A program made the position numbers and the translations under genes. From NCBI GenBank assembly GCA_019916065.1, contig JAINTL010000033.1, forward strand, positions 434,001 through 498,000: a DNA stretch of 64,000 nucleotides, written 5' to 3'. The DNA is from Vitellaria paradoxa. Taxonomy: Eukaryota > Streptophyta > Magnoliopsida > Ericales > Sapotaceae. Under the pieces are notes generated by a model. The model did no database searches. It had not been told where the DNA came from and saw only the letters and a list, made by a program, of their open reading frames with translations. Positions 1 to 11,459 of this stretch are shown here, one piece after another (the first letter of the stretch is position 1; the number at the start of each line of letters is the position of its first letter).

Positions 1-672
1 GCTCCTGAAACACCATCTCCATCAATAAAAGCCATCCATACATTATCACAATTATCTGAAACAGAAGTTGAAGAAATATTAGAAACTTTTACTCCTCAAG
101 ATCAAACAATCAATATGGCCAGATGGAATCATAACAAACATAATACAAAACAAATAAAAAATTATTATCCAAGACCATCTTTCCCAGATCAACAATATGA
201 AGAATTAGTTGAACCAACTCAATTTTTCAAATGTACTGGAATCTATAAATGGAATTTAGATGGATTAATAGAATATCAAAAGATTAATAAATTACAAGAA
301 ATGACAATGGTTGCAAGTGCTTACAAAATGAAAAAACAATGTTCTGATAGAGTCGTAGCAGAAATTCTTATATCCGGATTTTCTGGAAGACTCAAAACTT
401 GGTGGGATAAATACCTTACTGAATCAGAAAAAGATAATATATTAAATGCTATCAAGACTGATGAATTTAATGAACCTATAGAAGTCGAAGATGAAGATGA
501 TAATCCAACAATAATAGAGGACGCTGTCAATACTTTAATATTTTCTATTGTTAAATATTTTATAAGAAACACATCAAAAATTAAAGAAAGATCGTCTATA
601 ATCTTAACAAACTTAAAATGTCCAAAACTTCAAGACTATCACCGGTATGAAGGTATGAAGAAACATTTTTAA
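1..672 (+). pseudogene. Endogenous pararetrovirus, coat-protein region (5' part, open at the window edge)
   Basis: The frame is open from base 1, so the coding region begins outside the window. It has an acidic leader, then a caulimovirid-like capsid domain with a conserved Gly-Phe-Ser-Gly...Trp-Trp-Asp motif near nt 376-411 and an acidic stretch near nt 483-525. The frame ends at a TAA at 670-672, but the related coding sense continues in another frame from about 655, so a frameshift has broken it. Assignment to Caulimoviridae rests mainly on the downstream RT and RNase H. It is an old, non-functional copy. Confidence 0.7.
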
Positions 673-1301
673 CAAAACTTAGAATGAGAGATGATCAGCG
701 TCTCCCGTTCTGGAAAGAAAAATTTATTGATGGATTACCAAGATTATTTGCTGAAAAAGTAAAAACTAGGTTAAGAGAACAAAATGAAGGCATAATACCT
801 TATGAACATTTAACATTTCCAGATATATCAGACATTATAAAAGACATAGCATTTGAAATTTGTACTAATTTCCAATTAAACCAAAGATTACAAAGAGAAT
901 TAACACAATCACATAAAGAGTTAGGCACATTTTGTGAACAATTTGGATTAGCTAAACAAAACTTACCTCCATCAAGAAAACATAAAAAACATAAAAAGCT
1001 AATACCAAAACCCTATTATAAAAAGAAAAGACAACCTAGTCAAGATATTTTTTACAAAAAGCCCTACAAAAATAAACCAAATCAATTCCAACATAAGAAA
1101 AAATCGAAAAAGCCTATTAACAATCAGAAAATACCCCCAATATGTTATAAATGTGGAAAAATAGGACATTATAAAAATAATTGTCCATTAAAAGATAAAA
1201 TAAATTCCTTAGATATTGATGAACACCTCAAAAAACAATTGGAAATATTGATGTTAAGTAATTCTGAATCAGAATATGAAAAATCAAAATTCTCAAAATG
1301 A
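655..1301 (+). pseudogene. Endogenous pararetrovirus, coat-protein C-terminal part with CCHC zinc knuckle
   Basis: This continues the capsid coding sense in a second frame. A Lys-rich basic segment (nt ~980-1120) is followed by a CX2CX4HX4C zinc knuckle at nt 1143-1184 (CYKCGKIGHYKNNC), the nucleic-acid-binding motif of caulimovirid coat proteins and retroelement Gag. The frame closes with TGA at 1299-1301; about 20 nt earlier the sense has passed to a third frame, so there is another frameshift near 1280. There is no sign that it is expressed. Confidence 0.72.
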
Positions 1302-2610
1302 CTTTGAAATAAATAATATTACATCATCAACTGAATCTAATACAGAAATATCTGATAATTCATCTAGTAGCAAAATTATCAAACAAAACTGTCATTGTAA
1401 TGTTATTACCAGAGAACAAGAACTAATTATGGAAATGATTGAAGATATAGAAGACCCTCAGTTAAAAAGAAATTATTTATTAAAATTAAAAGCAAACCTT
1501 CAACAGACTAAGAAGAATAAAGAAAAGATTGTAGAAAATTGTTATGATCTAGATTCAATATTAAAAAAGGCTAAGCAACCTCAGAAATTACAAAAAATTC
1601 CAATAGAAGACATTAAACTTGAAATAAAAGAAATTAAAAAGGAAATTAGAACTCTAAAACAGGAACTGGGACTATCAAAATCAGAGATTCAAGAATTAAC
1701 AAAACAAGTATTAATTCTAAAAAATCAACATATTAAGGATATTATAGCCTCAACCTTCGATCAAGAAACCTTGTTAACCTATAGTAAAGAACATAAAAAA
1801 AATGATATTTTCCTATTAACCTAAATATCCTACCAAAAATGGAATGTAAAATTAAAAATTGTAATTAATAAAGAATATACTATTAATACTACTGCACTCT
1901 TTAATTCTGGTGCTGACCTTAACTGTATACAAGAAGGATTAGTACCCATAAAATATTTTGAACCAACAAAAGAAAGACTATCATCTGCTAATGGTATGCC
2001 ATTAAAAGTCAAATATAAATTAACAAGAACCCATGTATGTAATCAAAATATATGCATAAAAACTCCATTTATTTTAGTAAAAGATTTAAATAGAGAAGTA
2101 ATATTAGAAACACCTTTCTTAAATCTTATCCAACCCATGACTGTATCTCCTAAAGGAATTTCTACCAATATATTTGACCAAGAAATTATATTTGAATTTC
2201 TTAATCCTCTTAATATTAAAGATTTGAATATTTTAAAAGATATAGCTATAGAAAAAATCCAAATAAATAGTATCTCAAAAATCATATCAAAAGAAAAACA
2301 TTTAATGCTCCTAAAACAAGAAAAAGTGTGTCAACAAATCAAAAATCAACTTCAAGATAGTCAGATGCAATTAGCAATTGAAAATTTTAAAAATAAAATA
2401 ATTAAAGAAGTTTCCTCTACTATTCCAAATGCATTTTGGAAAAGGAAAAGCCATATAGTCACCCTTCCTTATATTAAAGATTTTCAGGAATCAAAGATTA
2501 AAACAAAAGCTAGACCTATCCAAATGAATCAAGAACTCTTAGATTATTGCAAAAAGGAAATCCAAGATTTATTAGATAAAAAACTGATAAGACCATCCAA
2601 ATCTCCCTAG
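1276..2610 (+). pseudogene. Endogenous pararetrovirus, coiled coil, protease and start of RT, with two in-frame stops
   Basis: One reading frame holds a Lys/Glu-rich coiled coil (nt ~1560-1730), a retropepsin-like aspartic protease and the N-terminal part of reverse transcriptase. It is interrupted in frame by TAA at 1822-1824 and TAG at 2608-2610. The protease active-site motif reads Asn-Ser-Gly-Ala at 1903-1914, where the family has a catalytic Asp, so the protease would be dead even without the stops. RT sequence continues past 2610 in the same frame as far as a frameshift near 2720. Confidence 0.75.
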
Positions 2611-3359
2611 AGTTGTGCTGCTTTCTATGTAAATAAAAATACTGAAATAGAAAGAGGAATTCCAAGGTTAGTAATAAATTACAAACCTTTGAATGACGTT
2701 TTGCAATGGATAAGGTATCCAATCAAGATCTCCTTCAGAGGCTTGTACTTGCTAAAATATATTCAAAATTTGATTTAAAATCTGGATTTTGGCAAATCCA
2801 GATCTCAGAATCAGATAAATATAAAACAGCATTCACTGTCCCTTTTGGACAATATGAATGGAATGTAATGCCTTTTGGATTAAAAAATGCTCCAAGTGAA
2901 TTTCAAAAAATCATGAATGACATCTTTAACCCATATTCTGATTTCTCAATAGTATACATTGATGATATATTAATCTTCTCAAATAGTATTCAATCTCATT
3001 GGAAGCATTTAAACACTTTCCTTTATCTTATAAAGAAAAATGGTTTAGTGGTTTCTCCATCAAGAATTAATCTTTTTCAAACTAGGATAAGATTTCTTGG
3101 ACATTACATTGATCAAGGAACAATCACTCCAATTGTAGGAGCCTTAGAATTTGCAAGTAAATTTCCTAATGAAATAAAAAATAAAAAATAACTTCAGAGG
3201 TTTTTAGGGAGCCTCAATTATATTTCAGAATATTATCAAAAACTTAGTATCATTGCTACTCCATTAAGAGAAAGGCTTAAGAAAAATCCTCCCCCATGGT
3301 CTCTTCAGCATACCCAAATTATCAAACAACTCAAACAACATCTTAAGTCTTTACCATGT
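2611..3359 (+). pseudogene. Endogenous pararetrovirus, reverse transcriptase core
   Basis: This is the RT palm with the catalytic motif YIDD at nt 2955-2966, preceded by the caulimovirid-type stretch around VPFGQYEWNVMPFGLKNAPS (nt ~2838-2900). The frame changes near 2720, and an in-frame TAA lies at 3189-3191, after which the thumb/connection sequence continues in the same frame. The conserved spacing and wording of these motifs are those of Caulimoviridae rather than of Ty3/gypsy pol. No integrase follows RNase H in what remains, which also fits a pararetrovirus. Confidence 0.82.
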
Positions 3360-3979
3360 TTGCATATAGCAAACCCTCTAGCCTATAAAATTGTAGAAAC
3401 AGATGCATCAGATCTAGGATACGGTGGTATCCTAAAACAACGTCTTCCTGGCCACCATCAAGAACAATTAGTCCGGTTTACATCAGGAACATGGACTAAT
3501 GCCCAAAGGAATTATAGCACTATTAAAAAGGAAATTTTATCTATTGTATTATGCATCCAAAAATTTCAAAGTGATTTATTAAATCAAGAATTTTTAATTA
3601 GAATTGATTGCAAAGCTGCCAAACATGTTTTACAAAAAGATGTTCAAAATATTGCATCAAAACAAATTTTGCAAGATGGCAAGCTATTTTATCAGTTTTT
3701 GATTATAAGATTGAATACATCAAAGGAGAAGCAAATTCCATCCCTGATTTTCTTACCCGTGAATTCTTGCAGGGCAACCATGCCTCCTAAACCTATTAGA
3801 CCACCTTCATCAACCCAACAACCAATATCAAAAAAATCATATGCTATGATACCTATTAAATCATCCTCTAGCCAAACCACACCCTTACCAACTACCATTC
3901 CCAGGGTCCTTCCATTATCTCCCAGTGACTGGTATACCTAGTTACTTGAAGAAGAAAGGCAACAACAACAGATATTAAA
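3360..3979 (+). pseudogene. Endogenous pararetrovirus, RNase H and start of the downstream region, cut by the retrotransposon
   Basis: RNase H begins with a Glu-Thr-Asp-Ala-Ser block at nt ~3397-3411 and continues through a Lys-Glu-Ile-Leu motif. A frameshift near 3670 moves the last part (to the TAG after nt 3780) into another frame. A Pro/Ser/Thr-rich stretch follows (nt ~3780-3940) in the first frame. Coding-like sequence runs up to base 3979, where the TG end of the Athila LTR begins, so the retrotransposon landed inside the viral copy. I find no continuation of the virus beyond the far end of the retrotransposon. Confidence 0.75.
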
Positions 3980-4188
3980 TGATTGAGCACATAAAATGCA
4001 CACTTACTATGATAATGTGAATGGTTTTAGGTGTTTTAATTACATAAATCTCTTATCTTTTAAGGAAAGAAGCTAATTTATGTGCTTTTGGACTTTTGTA
4101 GGTTTTGGTGCTTCACTTGGTGAAGGAGGATGAAAAGAAAGGTCAAAAGAGCAAGGAAACAAAGTGGGATAATATGCACCAGAAGCAT

Positions 4189-4458
4189 GGGCGCCCCACC
4201 CTAGCAGATGGGCGCCCACAGAGAGCTAATTTTGGGAGAGGAGCAGGTTCTCAGAGGCCTTTCATCGAACAGTTGGAGAGCAGCCAACATGGGCGCCCCA
4301 CCTAGACCTATGGGCGCCCCTGTCTGACCTTGGGCGCCCCACTCTTTATCAGATGGGCGCCCACAGAGGAGGGTCATGCCTGCTGATTTTGGCCTGTTCT
4401 TTGAGGACTTCATCAAACACCTCAAGCATGGGCGCCCCAGCCTCAAGCATGGGCGCCC
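4189..4458. repeat. Array of eight GGGCGCCC palindromes inside the LTR
   Basis: Perfect 8-bp palindromes lie at 4189, 4210, 4291, 4312, 4332, 4355, 4430 and 4451, mostly in the wider context ATGGGCGCCC(C/A). Paired spacings of 20-23 bp recur, suggesting growth by local duplication. The LTR around them is AT-rich, so the block stands out as a GC island ~80-350 bp upstream of the TATA box. It could be a protein-binding enhancer array or a cruciform-prone block; the sequence alone does not decide. Confidence 0.85.
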
Positions 4459-4536
4459 ATGGGTACTCTTCTAGCACAAGTCCAGCAGGAAATTTAGAGT
4501 GTAATATTACCATTTTACCCCTGACTTTTGTAATAA

Positions 4537-4544
4537 TATAAAAG
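4537..4544 (+). promoter_or_regulatory. TATA box of the LTR promoter
   Basis: TATAAAAG lies in the middle of the 5' LTR, shortly after the palindrome array. Start of transcription would fall ~30 bp downstream, giving an R-U5 of about 1 kb before the PBS. This is a motif match only. Confidence 0.55.
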
Positions 4545-5620
4545 GGTAGAATTTTGATAAGGACACGGTCGGAAAACCCTAGGAGACGTTCAGACTTTCT
4601 GTTCCAGGGATTTTATGTAAAATTTACTTTCGAATTGCACTAGGGATTCGGCTCGTTGCTTTTCGCTTTGGAATATTCAAGTACGATTTTGTTTTCGCAT
4701 ACAATTTACGTGTAAGTTTTAAGTTATTAGTTCATCTTTAATAAGAATTCCATGTTCTCTGTGTTTTGTCCTTAAAGTTCGTTTTGTGTTGCTCGAAGGC
4801 AGAGTTTGCATTGATTTTCTTTAAAAACTGTTTTAAACCTTTTCGATTTAGTTCGTTTTTGTGTTCTGTTGCACATTGAAGATGTTTTTCTTTTCGAATC
4901 AATTTTCTTACGCTTCCGTTATGCTAGGTTAGGTTTTTTTTTCTTGGTTTTAACTTAGGAGTGTAATTGAATGGGAAGAGTGGAATTTGGATAGTTTGAA
5001 AAACGTAAGGCACGGAATTTTAGATTAATTTTCGAAATCGAATTGCCTGTGATACAGTTGAACTTTGATTATGCTCGTGTGAATCGAAGTCAATTCCCTG
5101 TTCCGGTGATTTTGAACCTGAAAAAAAAAACCTAGAATTGTGAATTCTTTATGAAAAGGGTTTTTAACGCCAAATCTACCAACCTAATGTTACAGGTGTA
5201 AGAATTAGGTTGAGTACTTACATATCCAAATTCAGCCTTCAAGGATATTACCGGACTAGGTTAAAACCAAGTATTTTCATTAATTTGAGTATTTAATTGA
5301 TTCACGTATTTGGTTAAGTGTTTGAATTGATTACTTCTTTAGTGTGACATTTTTAGTTTAAGTGTATTTCTTTTAAATTTTTGAATTGTTTTTCCTAGCT
5401 ATTTCCCAATCAAAGTTTCAATTACTTATTTGAAAACTCCAAAAAGATTTTCATCTTTTCTTTTTAAAACTTTTGTGATTGTTTTCAAAATCAAGTTTTG
5501 TTCAACACTTAGGCACCCCCTTGTTCCCTGTGGAGATGACCTAGGACTCACCTAGAATAGACACAACCGACCTCTTACACTTGAGAGAACCCGAGAGAAT
5601 TTTGAGATCGGTCAAGTTTT

Positions 5621-5638
5621 TGGTGCCGTTGCCGGGGA
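5621..5638 (+). other. Primer-binding site, complementary to the 3' end of tRNA-Asp
   Basis: TGGTGCCGTTGCCGGGGA differs by one base from the complement of the plant tRNA-Asp(GUC) 3' end, the primer typical of Athila elements. It lies seven bases after the inferred LTR end. Confidence 0.85.
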
Positions 5639-5879
5639 ACAACGGTGTGTGTGTGCTGAACTCAGAGAGCTTGTGGATGAAAGCACTTGCTGGTGCGGTT
5701 ACATTTGGACTTCCAGGTGATATCGTTCCTTATTTCTTTTCTTTTGTATATTTCATTTTTTTTATTTTAATTCCTTTTCTCTAATTTTAGGATTTTCCTT
5801 CTTTTAGATTTGTGAAAAAAAAAAAAAAAAAAAAAAACACAACAACAAACCAAACAGACTTAGGTTAGTAATCCACTGC
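5639..5879 (+). other. Untranslated leader between PBS and gag
   Basis: Non-coding, with a run of about 22 A followed by a CA-rich stretch (5814-5850). The short frame overlapping the PBS at 5581-5784 has no gag similarity and is not supported as a gene. Confidence 0.6.
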
Positions 5880-7043
5880 ATGTTTTTGAGGTCAGGCAAG
5901 GTTGTCGAAGTCATTCTCGATCATAGTAACCCTTCTTACATTCGTGAGCCTTTAGAGCCCCATATCTTAGCGTCAGTCACAAACTCCCAATCGTCAGACT
6001 TAATGGCAAATTTAGAAGGGGATGGAAGTGTAAATGGGGATGATGGAGCTCCGGAAATTAGGAGGATTAGGGATCACCTTAACCCGGTTAGGCAAACCAC
6101 ACCTTCCTGCATCATTTTGCCTTTGAACAGGGGCAATTTTACCTTAAGACCAGGAATCATCCAACTCCTACCTAATTTCCATGGTCTTGATTCTGAAAAT
6201 CCGTATAACCACTTGAGAGAGTTTGAGGAAGTATCTAACACTTGTGTAGACCCGAATGCTAATGAGGATGTTGTCCGACTCCAACTGTTCCCATTTTCCC
6301 TTAAGGACAAAGCCAAACTGTGGCTTAGCTCCCTTCGCCCTCGTTCCATTGGAACTTGGCGCGAAATGCAAACCGAGTTTCTGAAGAAGTATTTTCCAAC
6401 TCAAAAGACTCAACACTATAGGCGACAGATCACCACTTTTTCATGCAAGTCTAATGAGAATTTCTGTCGTGCGTGGGAGAGGTTTAAGGAGCTCTTGATG
6501 GCTTGTCCTCACCACGGATTTGAGCCATGGAGGTTAGTGAGTATATTTCATGAGTCTTTAACTCCCAGTCTCAAACAACTTGTCTCAACCATGTGCAATG
6601 GTACCCTTTTTGATAAGACTGCGGAGGATGCCATGGATTTCTTTGACATGGTAGCCGAAGATTCAAATGATTGGGAAATTGGACCACCCTCATCTTCTGA
6701 ACATAGGTATTCGGTACCTAGTCGCCAATTAGAGTTGAGTGAGAGTGACGATTTACGGGCTAGGTTATCCGCCTTGCAACATAAGCTTGAGTCCCTTGAA
6801 CTGAAGAACAAGGAAAAGTTGGTTGAGAAGAAAGTGGTTTGCGCCGCTTGTGATCAAATGGGGCATGATGCAAATTTGTGCCCCGAATTGCCTTTGCTTA
6901 GGGAGATAGCCTATGGTCAAGCTTACATTAACAATGCACCAAATCGTCCATTCCCGAATAGGGGTCAAAGTAATGCTCCTTATACCCAAGTGGACATGTC
7001 CCTTACCAAAGTGGAAACCAAGCTTCCAATGCTTATCCCCTAG
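5880..7043 (+). pseudogene. Athila-like gag (first frame of the broken gag-pol)
   Basis: The ATG at 5880 is the first one after the leader. Residues ~75-265 form the retrotransposon Gag capsid domain (Leu-rich, with a Phe-His-Gly-Leu motif and paired Trp near residues 140-165), and a CX2CX4HX4C knuckle (CAACDQMGHDANLC) lies near residues 322-335. The frame stops at 7041-7043, while recognisable gag sequence continues in a different frame from about 7028, so a single-base frameshift separates the two. In intact Athila elements gag and pol normally form one long frame. Confidence 0.85.
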
Positions 7044-7894
7044 GGTGGAGGAACCATCCCGGTTTCTCCTGGAGGAATGATAATTCGGGACAACCATTTC
7101 AGCAACCACCTCCTTTACCATCATCCCAATTCCAACAGCCCAGTTCTGTTGCATACCAACCACCACATAAGAGACCAATTGATGATACTCTTAATCAATT
7201 TATGCAACAACAACTGAACATCAACAATCAAGTAACTCGGGCTTTGGATGACATCAAGGGTCAAGTCTCTAAGTTGACCCAGGCTATGAGTACCACTCAG
7301 AGTGGTAAACTCCCAGCACAACCTTTTCCCAACCCGAAAGGCCAGGCGAACATGACTGAGTCGTCGACCTCGGGTGCTACCTCACATGAGCAAGTTCAAG
7401 CTATTAACACTTTGCGGAGTGGTAAAATCATTCAAAAGCCGATTGACCCTAGAGCCAATACTCCTAGTGAACAGTTGGGTTCAAAGGATAGTGGAGATGT
7501 CGAAAAGATTGGGAGTGGGGAGAAAAAGAATGGAGAGGTTGAAAAAGAGAGCGATGGGAAAACCAGTGAGGGGCCATTGGTTAGGCCAATAGACCAGCCT
7601 GTTGAGCACATGCCTAGACCACCTTTTCCCCAGAGATTAGCAAAGGGCAAGAATGAGATGTTGAACTCAGAAATTTATGAGATGTTCAAACAAGTGAGAA
7701 TCAACATCCCGTTACTTGAGGCTATCAAGCAGAACCCTTCTTATGCTAAGTTTCTCAAGGATATGTGCACTGTGAAGAGGAGGCTCAATGTCAAGGAAAA
7801 GGCTTTCTTGACAGAACAAGCCAGTGCCATAATCCAGCGGGAGACACCCCCTAAGTATAAGGATCCAGGGTGTCCAACCATTTCTGCATCATAG
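7028..7894 (+). pseudogene. Athila-like gag C-terminal part and linker (second frame)
   Basis: This continues gag in a second frame. It is Gln/Pro-rich (nt ~7100-7220), then has the conserved Athila segment ending in a Leu-Arg-Ser-Gly-Lys motif (nt ~7410-7425), a Glu/Lys/Gly-rich stretch, and a conserved helix-forming block around nt 7660-7850 just before protease. The frame stops near 7894; the protease sense resumes in the third frame from ~7880. The first Met here is not a natural start. Confidence 0.82.
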
Positions 7895-10800
7895 GAAATC
7901 ACATTGTAGACAGAGCTCTACTGGACTTGGGTGCTAGTGTCAACCTATTGCCTTACACTGTTTATCAGCAACTAGGCTTAGGTGAGCTGAAACCCACCAG
8001 AGTGACATTGCAATTGGCTGACCGTTCAGTAAAAATGCCTAGGGGTGTAGTGGAAGATGTACTGGTTCAAGTAGACAAGTTCTACTTTCCAGTTGATTTC
8101 ATAGTTTTGGACACTCAACCCATTTCAAACCCTACTCAATCCATTCCGGTAATACTCGGTAGACCCTTTCTTGCTACATCGAATGCGGTGATCAATTGTA
8201 GAAGTGGGGTAATGAAACTTTCGTTTGGGAATATGACCATGGAGATGAATATCTTTCGGGTAGGAAAGCAAATGGGAGAGTATGAGGATATTAGGGAGGT
8301 GGATGTGATCCATGCCTTGAGTGAGGAGTACTTTGAGAAGTCTTACTTGGAGGACCCTTTGGAGTGTGCTTTAGTGAGGAGTGAGAGATGTGTCGTGTTG
8401 GATGGAGAGAATTGCAGGTATGCTGGAGAGTTGATAGAAGAGACTGAGAATGTCATGGTAGCTAGTGGTTGGATACCAATTTTTGAGTCTTTGGAGCCTT
8501 CCTTGATTAAGCCCAAACCATCAATTGAGTGTCCCCCTTGCCCTTCTAGGAAACCATTACCGAGTGAGCTTAAATATGCATTCCTAGGGGAGGGTGAGAC
8601 ATTTCCTGTAGTAGTGTCAGCAAGTTTGGAGAAAGAACAGGAAGTGAGATTGTTAGCAGTGTTGAGTGCTCACCGTCGAGCATTGGGTTGGACTGTGGCG
8701 GATCTTCGAGGTATCAGTCCCTTAGTATGTTCTCATCATATATACCTCGAAGATGATGCTAAGCCGGTGAGGCAAATGCAAAGACGGCTAAATCCTAATA
8801 TGAAGGAAGTTGTAAAAGGGGAGGTGCTTAAGTTGCTTGATGCGGGTATCATTTACCCCATCTCTGATTCGAAGTGGGTGAGTCCTACTCAGGTTGTTCC
8901 TAAGAAGTCAGGCGTCACTGTGGTTGAGAACGAGAAAGGTGAGTTAGTGCCTCAACGTACCCAGACTGGGTGGCGTATGTGCATTGATTATAGACGCTTG
9001 AATGCGGTGACTTGGAAAGATCATTTTCCACTTCCCTTTCTAGACCAGGTGCTTGAGAGAGTAGCAGGAAAATCTTTCTATTGCTTCCTAGATGGGTATT
9101 CAGGATATAATCAGGTTGAGATAGCACTAGAGGACCAAGAAAAGACCACTTTCACATGTCCATTCGGCACATTTGCGTATAGACGCATGCCGTTTGGGTT
9201 ATGTAACGCACCTGCGACTTTTCAAAGGTGTGTGATGAGCATTTTCAGTGACATGGTCGAGCGGTTCTTGGAGGTGTTCATGGATGATTTCTCTGTTTAT
9301 GGTGATACATTTGATGAGTGCTTGTCCAACCTTGAAAAGGTGTTAGTGCGTTGTGAGGAGAGTAATTTGGTGCTGAACTGGGAAAAGTGCCATTTCATGG
9401 TACAACAAGGGATAGTTTTGGGGCATATAGTATCATGTCGGGGGATCGAGGTTGACAAAGCAAAAGTAGAGTTGATTCAAAATTTGCCTACCCCTAGATG
9501 TGTGAAAGACGTGAGATCATTCCTTGGCCATGCCGGTTTTTATCGGCGATTCATCCAGTCTTTTAGTTCTATTGCCCGGTCCTTATGCTCATTGTTGTCT
9601 AACGATGTTCCTTTTGAGTGGACAACCTCATGCCAAGAGGCGTTTGACAGACTTAAACACCTACTCACCACTGCACCAATTGTCCAAAGCCCGGACTGGT
9701 CTTTACCATTCGAGCTTATGTGTGATGCGAGTGATTTCGCAGTGGGAGCTGTTTTAGGGCAAAGGAGAGAGGGGAAGCCTGTTGTCATTTACTATGCTAG
9801 TAAGACTCTTAATGAAGCTCAAGTGAATTATACCACTACGGAAAAGGAGCTTCTAGCAGTAGTATTTGCCCTCGACAAGTTTAGGTCATATTTGGTGGGA
9901 TCTCGTGTCACAGTGTTTACTGACCACGCAGCTCTGAAATATCTTCTTGCCAAAAAAGAGGCCAAGCCTCGTCTGATTAGATGGATGCTACTCCTTCAAG
10001 AGTTTGATTTGGAGATTAAAGATAAGAAAGGAGTAGAGAATGTGGTGGCTGACCACTTGTCACGCTTGCCACTTCATCTGTCTGAATCGAGTGACCACCC
10101 AATTAATGAACATTTCCCTGATGAGCATATCATGCACATAAGCACTACTTCTCCTGATCATCTTCTTTGGTATGCAGACATTGCTAATTTTTTAGTGACT
10201 GGCCAGATGCCTTCGCAATGGGCGAAAGTTGACAGAGTTAAGTTCCTACGCAATGTGCGTAGCTTCTTTTGGGATGAGCCCTACCTTTATAAGTATTGCT
10301 CTGACCAAATTGTGAGACGATGCATTCCGGATAGTGAGATTTCTAGTGTCATTGAGTTTTGCCATGCCTTGGCTTGCGGGGGTCATTTCTCTGCCAAGAA
10401 AACTACCGCTAAGATCCTTCAAAGCGGATTTTATTGGCCCTCGATGTTCAAGGATGTGCATAACTTCTGTTTGAGGTGTGACCGATGCCAACGATTAGGG
10501 GCCTTTTCCAAACGAAATGAAATGCCCCAAAATCCTGTCATTATTTTGGAAATTTTTGATTGTTGGGGGATAGACTTTATGGGCCCGTTTCCTATATCGT
10601 TTGGTTTTGAGTATATTCTTGTGGCCGTAGATTATGTTTCTAAATGGGTAGAAGCCATTGCCACTCGCACTAATGACCATCGTATGGTGGTCAAATTCTT
10701 GAAAGAGTATATCTTTTCACGTTTTGGGATGCCCCGGGCCATCATTAGTGATGGTGGTAAGCATTTTTGCAATCGGCCTGTGGGTATCTTAATGCATAGA

Positions 10801-11373
10801 TATGGTGTAACTCATAAGGTGGGGACTCCTTATCATCCCCAAAATAGTGGCCAGGTTGAATTGGCAAATAGGGAGATCAAAGGTATTCTTGAGAAAACGG
10901 TTAATCCCACACGTAAAGATTGGTCTTTGCGGCTAGTTGATGCGTTGTGGGCATATCGTACGGCTTATAAGACTATTTTAGGCATGTCTCCCTATCGTCT
11001 TGTTTATGGCAAGGCTTGCCATCTACCCGTTGAGATGGAACATCGAGCCTACTGGGCAATCCGGCAATTCAATGAAAGTCTAGATGATGCCGGCACTTTT
11101 AGGAAGCTTCAATTGAATGAACTTGATGAATTGCGAAATGATGCTTTCGAGAATGTAAAGATTGCCAAGGCTAAAATGAAGGATTTGCATGATAGACACA
11201 TTCTTAGGAAATCCTTTCAAGTGGGCCAAAGAGTCTTGTTGTACAACTCTAGGTTACATTTTTTTCCGGGGAAGTTAAAGTCTCGATGGTCGGGTCCCTT
11301 TGTCATCACTTCTATTTCAGAGCATGGTGTGTGTGAGGTGCATAACCCACGCAAAACACTATTTTCAAAGTGA
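7870..11373 (+). pseudogene. Athila-like pol: protease, RT, RNase H, integrase (third frame, domains intact)
   Basis: This is 1167 codons without a stop. Protease has the motif DLGAS at residues 19-23 and ILGRP near 95. RT has FMDD at ~470-473. RNase H has its first catalytic Asp near residue 619. Integrase has an HHCC zinc-binding region from His 832 and a DD35E triad at Asp 902, Asp 961 and Glu 997. All catalytic residues are present. It opens at a GTG with no true start, being the downstream part of gag-pol after a frameshift near 7885. Its last ~28 codons are shifted into another frame near 11365 and run to a TGA at 11457-11459. It reverse-transcribes and integrates the element in intact relatives; here the frameshifts should prevent a full polyprotein. 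Confidence 0.92.
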
Positions 11374-11459
11374 ATGGCCATCGTCTCAAGCCATACTTGG
11401 AGAGTTTCGTGGCTGAGATCGAGACGTGGGAGTTGACCGACCCACCTTCTTTCGAATGA

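Larger units (their letters stand above)
3980..5614 (+). repeat. 5' LTR of the Athila-like element
   Basis: It starts TGATTGAGCAC and ends TCGGTCA, seven bases before the PBS, for a length of about 1.63 kb. It carries an array of eight GGGCGCCC palindromes at 4189-4458 and a TATA box at 4537-4544. The right end is inferred from the PBS position and the CA dinucleotide, because the second LTR is too short to confirm it. Confidence 0.88.

Noticed and set aside
1..3979. Reading the left element as a Ty3/gypsy retrotransposon
   Set aside because: The RT and RNase H wording is caulimovirid and no integrase is present, although truncation means this rests on family resemblance.
4105..4541. Short frames on both strands in the 5' LTR
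   Set aside because: They follow the GGGCGCCC repeats and have no protein similarity that I recognise.
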